Assembly (NCBI GenBank): GCA_009617715.1
Contig: VTFK01000116.1
Span: 744,001 to 808,000 of the forward strand
Direction: 5' to 3'
Source of the DNA: Plectrocnemia conspersa
Lineage: Eukaryota > Arthropoda > Insecta > Trichoptera > Polycentropodidae
Length of the DNA stretch: 64,000 nucleotides
Under the pieces are notes generated by a model. It searched no databases and was not told the DNA's origin. It saw only the letters and a list, made by a program, of their open reading frames with translations. Positions 62,918 through 64,000 of this stretch are shown in pieces. Both the position numbers and the translations under genes were made by a program. Position 1 is the first letter of the stretch. Each line of letters starts with the position of its first letter.

Positions 62918-63473
62918 TTATATTTTGTGAGAGATGCAGTATGAAAATAAAAATGTAAGATTAAATTTTATTTTAATAGAAATATGTAATCAAACGTAGA
63001 GATATTAGCTTATTCATCCGGTATTAGCCATGACCCACCCTATATTTTTTAACTTTAACTAAAAACGTACTAAGTAATAATATTTTATTCATTATTCTAG
63101 ACACGTAATAAACCGAAAAGTTGATATATTTTTATGTAAAAATATTATGCACGTATAACAGTGGTTTTTTATCGGAGATAAGAGAAAGAATTTCCAAGAG
63201 TGCGAGTGATAACGATAGTTTTTTAACCTTTATATTTGTAATATAAAATTAGAACTGATAAAATATTGTGCATTGATAATTGTGAAGCACAAGAAAATTC
63301 AGCAGTTTCCACTATCAAACAATATGATTCGATAAAATATTCACGATATTTTACAATAACAAGTAGATACTTAGGCAAGTTGAAAGAGAGTTATCATTGT
63401 TGATAATTGTAATCAGCAACGGCATCAAAGGCTTTCATAGAAAAGTAAAAACAATAATTAGATACTTGAGTTA

Positions 63474-63836
63474 CAGGGCCGGCCCTAGGTTATTTGGCGC
63501 CCCAGGCAAAAACTAAATTTGCGCCCCCCTCCCCCTAGTAATACTTTAATAACTCATTACATGAGCACAAAAATATAATTCAAATTAAAGTAATTTAATA
63601 TTATATTTGACAGCATACTATTTTTTTAATTTATTTTCGTCGCAATTTTTTGCTCGTGAAATAATCTAAAGAGTGCACAGTAGTGTATAGAAAAAAATAA
63701 TATCAGATTATATTCTTTAACAATATTGTTTGATAAATTTAAGTGAATATTGCGCCTTTATTTGGTATCACGGCGCCCCACAAGATCTAGCGCCCCAGGC
63801 GATCGCCTGTACTGCCTGCCCCTCGGGCCGGCCCTG
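63474..63836. mobile_element. 363-bp hAT-like MITE
   Basis: CAGGGCCGGCCCTAGG starts it and CCTCGGGCCGGCCCTG ends it, forming inverted ends of the widespread CAGGGxCGGCCC hAT type. GCGCCCCAGGC occurs near both ends. The flanks CTTGAGTT and CTTGAGTA are an imperfect 8-bp target duplication. The interior is AT-rich with no transposase. Confidence 0.87.
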
Positions 63837-64000
63837 CTTGAGTAAATCATTCGAAAATCTGTAGAATATATATTTTTTTATTATACTGGAATAAAGTCGC
63901 TTTTCAAGAGATGTATGCTAAAAATGAGCAAGGGAATTATTAAATTACTTGCTAACTAAAACTGTGATTTAATTAAAAGAACTAAAGGAAAAGTTACAAT

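Larger units (their letters stand above)
59524..64000. other. CREB 3'UTR and intergenic DNA to the right edge
   Basis: Contains the CREB 3'UTR of unknown length (AATAAA near 61190 and 61781 are candidate ends), the mariner-type element, the TA microsatellite and two hAT-like MITEs. No further host gene was recognised up to 64000. Confidence 0.6.

Noticed and set aside
1..64000. CRISPR arrays, bacterial operons, rRNA or horizontally transferred gene clusters
   Set aside because: None seen. All recognised host genes are intron-bearing animal genes, and repeats are eukaryotic transposon remains or microsatellites.

Overview
This is a 64-kb piece of an AT-rich animal nuclear genome, almost certainly an insect. 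Genes are split by GT-AG introns of 50 bp to about 10 kb. The kinesin and CREB proteins read closely like their known insect and Drosophila relatives, and the intergenic DNA is littered with insect-type DNA transposons (piggyBac, mariner, hAT) and LINE relics. I cannot fix the order from sequence alone. There is no bacterial-style operon, CRISPR array or rRNA. All exon models were assembled by eye from reading frame, splice sites and family similarity; no transcript data were available.

Layout. 204-383 (+): last coding exon of an unrecognised gene entering from the left edge. 2950-5511 (-): a MADF/BESS-type DNA-binding protein, with a dead piggyBac transposase fragment in its first intron. 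6185-17704 (+): kinesin-1 heavy chain (Khc), 17 coding exons, 965 aa, with a GC-rich promoter/5'UTR and a possible read-through isoform. 21876-24625 (-): a sorting nexin 29-type RUN + PX protein, 9 exons, 588 aa. 26799-31722 (+): argininosuccinate lyase, 8 exons, 462 aa, with a 2.8-kb hAT transposon in intron 4. 32728-37796 (+): allantoinase, 9 exons, 459 aa. 42640-59523 (+): the CREB gene. It has a CpG-rich promoter with two perfect CRE palindromes, a 10-kb intron full of transposon debris, and six coding exons carrying the KID and bZIP domains.

The genes are unrelated housekeeping and regulatory genes rather than one pathway. Argininosuccinate lyase (arginine/urea-cycle chemistry) and allantoinase (purine-nitrogen breakdown) are adjacent and co-oriented, which is suggestive but not proof of a link.

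Best leads: (1) an open, coding-like extension of Khc exon 12 that would give a kinesin without its autoinhibitory tail; (2) two CREs in the CREB promoter, predicting autoregulation; (3) a one-base frame break in a G run in CREB coding exon 1; (4) a rich set of small non-autonomous elements with readable termini. These include TTAA-flanked 240- and 927-bp elements, hAT-like elements, fold-back elements, and an element in a Khc intron with inverted arrays of a 20-bp unit. I found no convincing wholly new multi-gene system.
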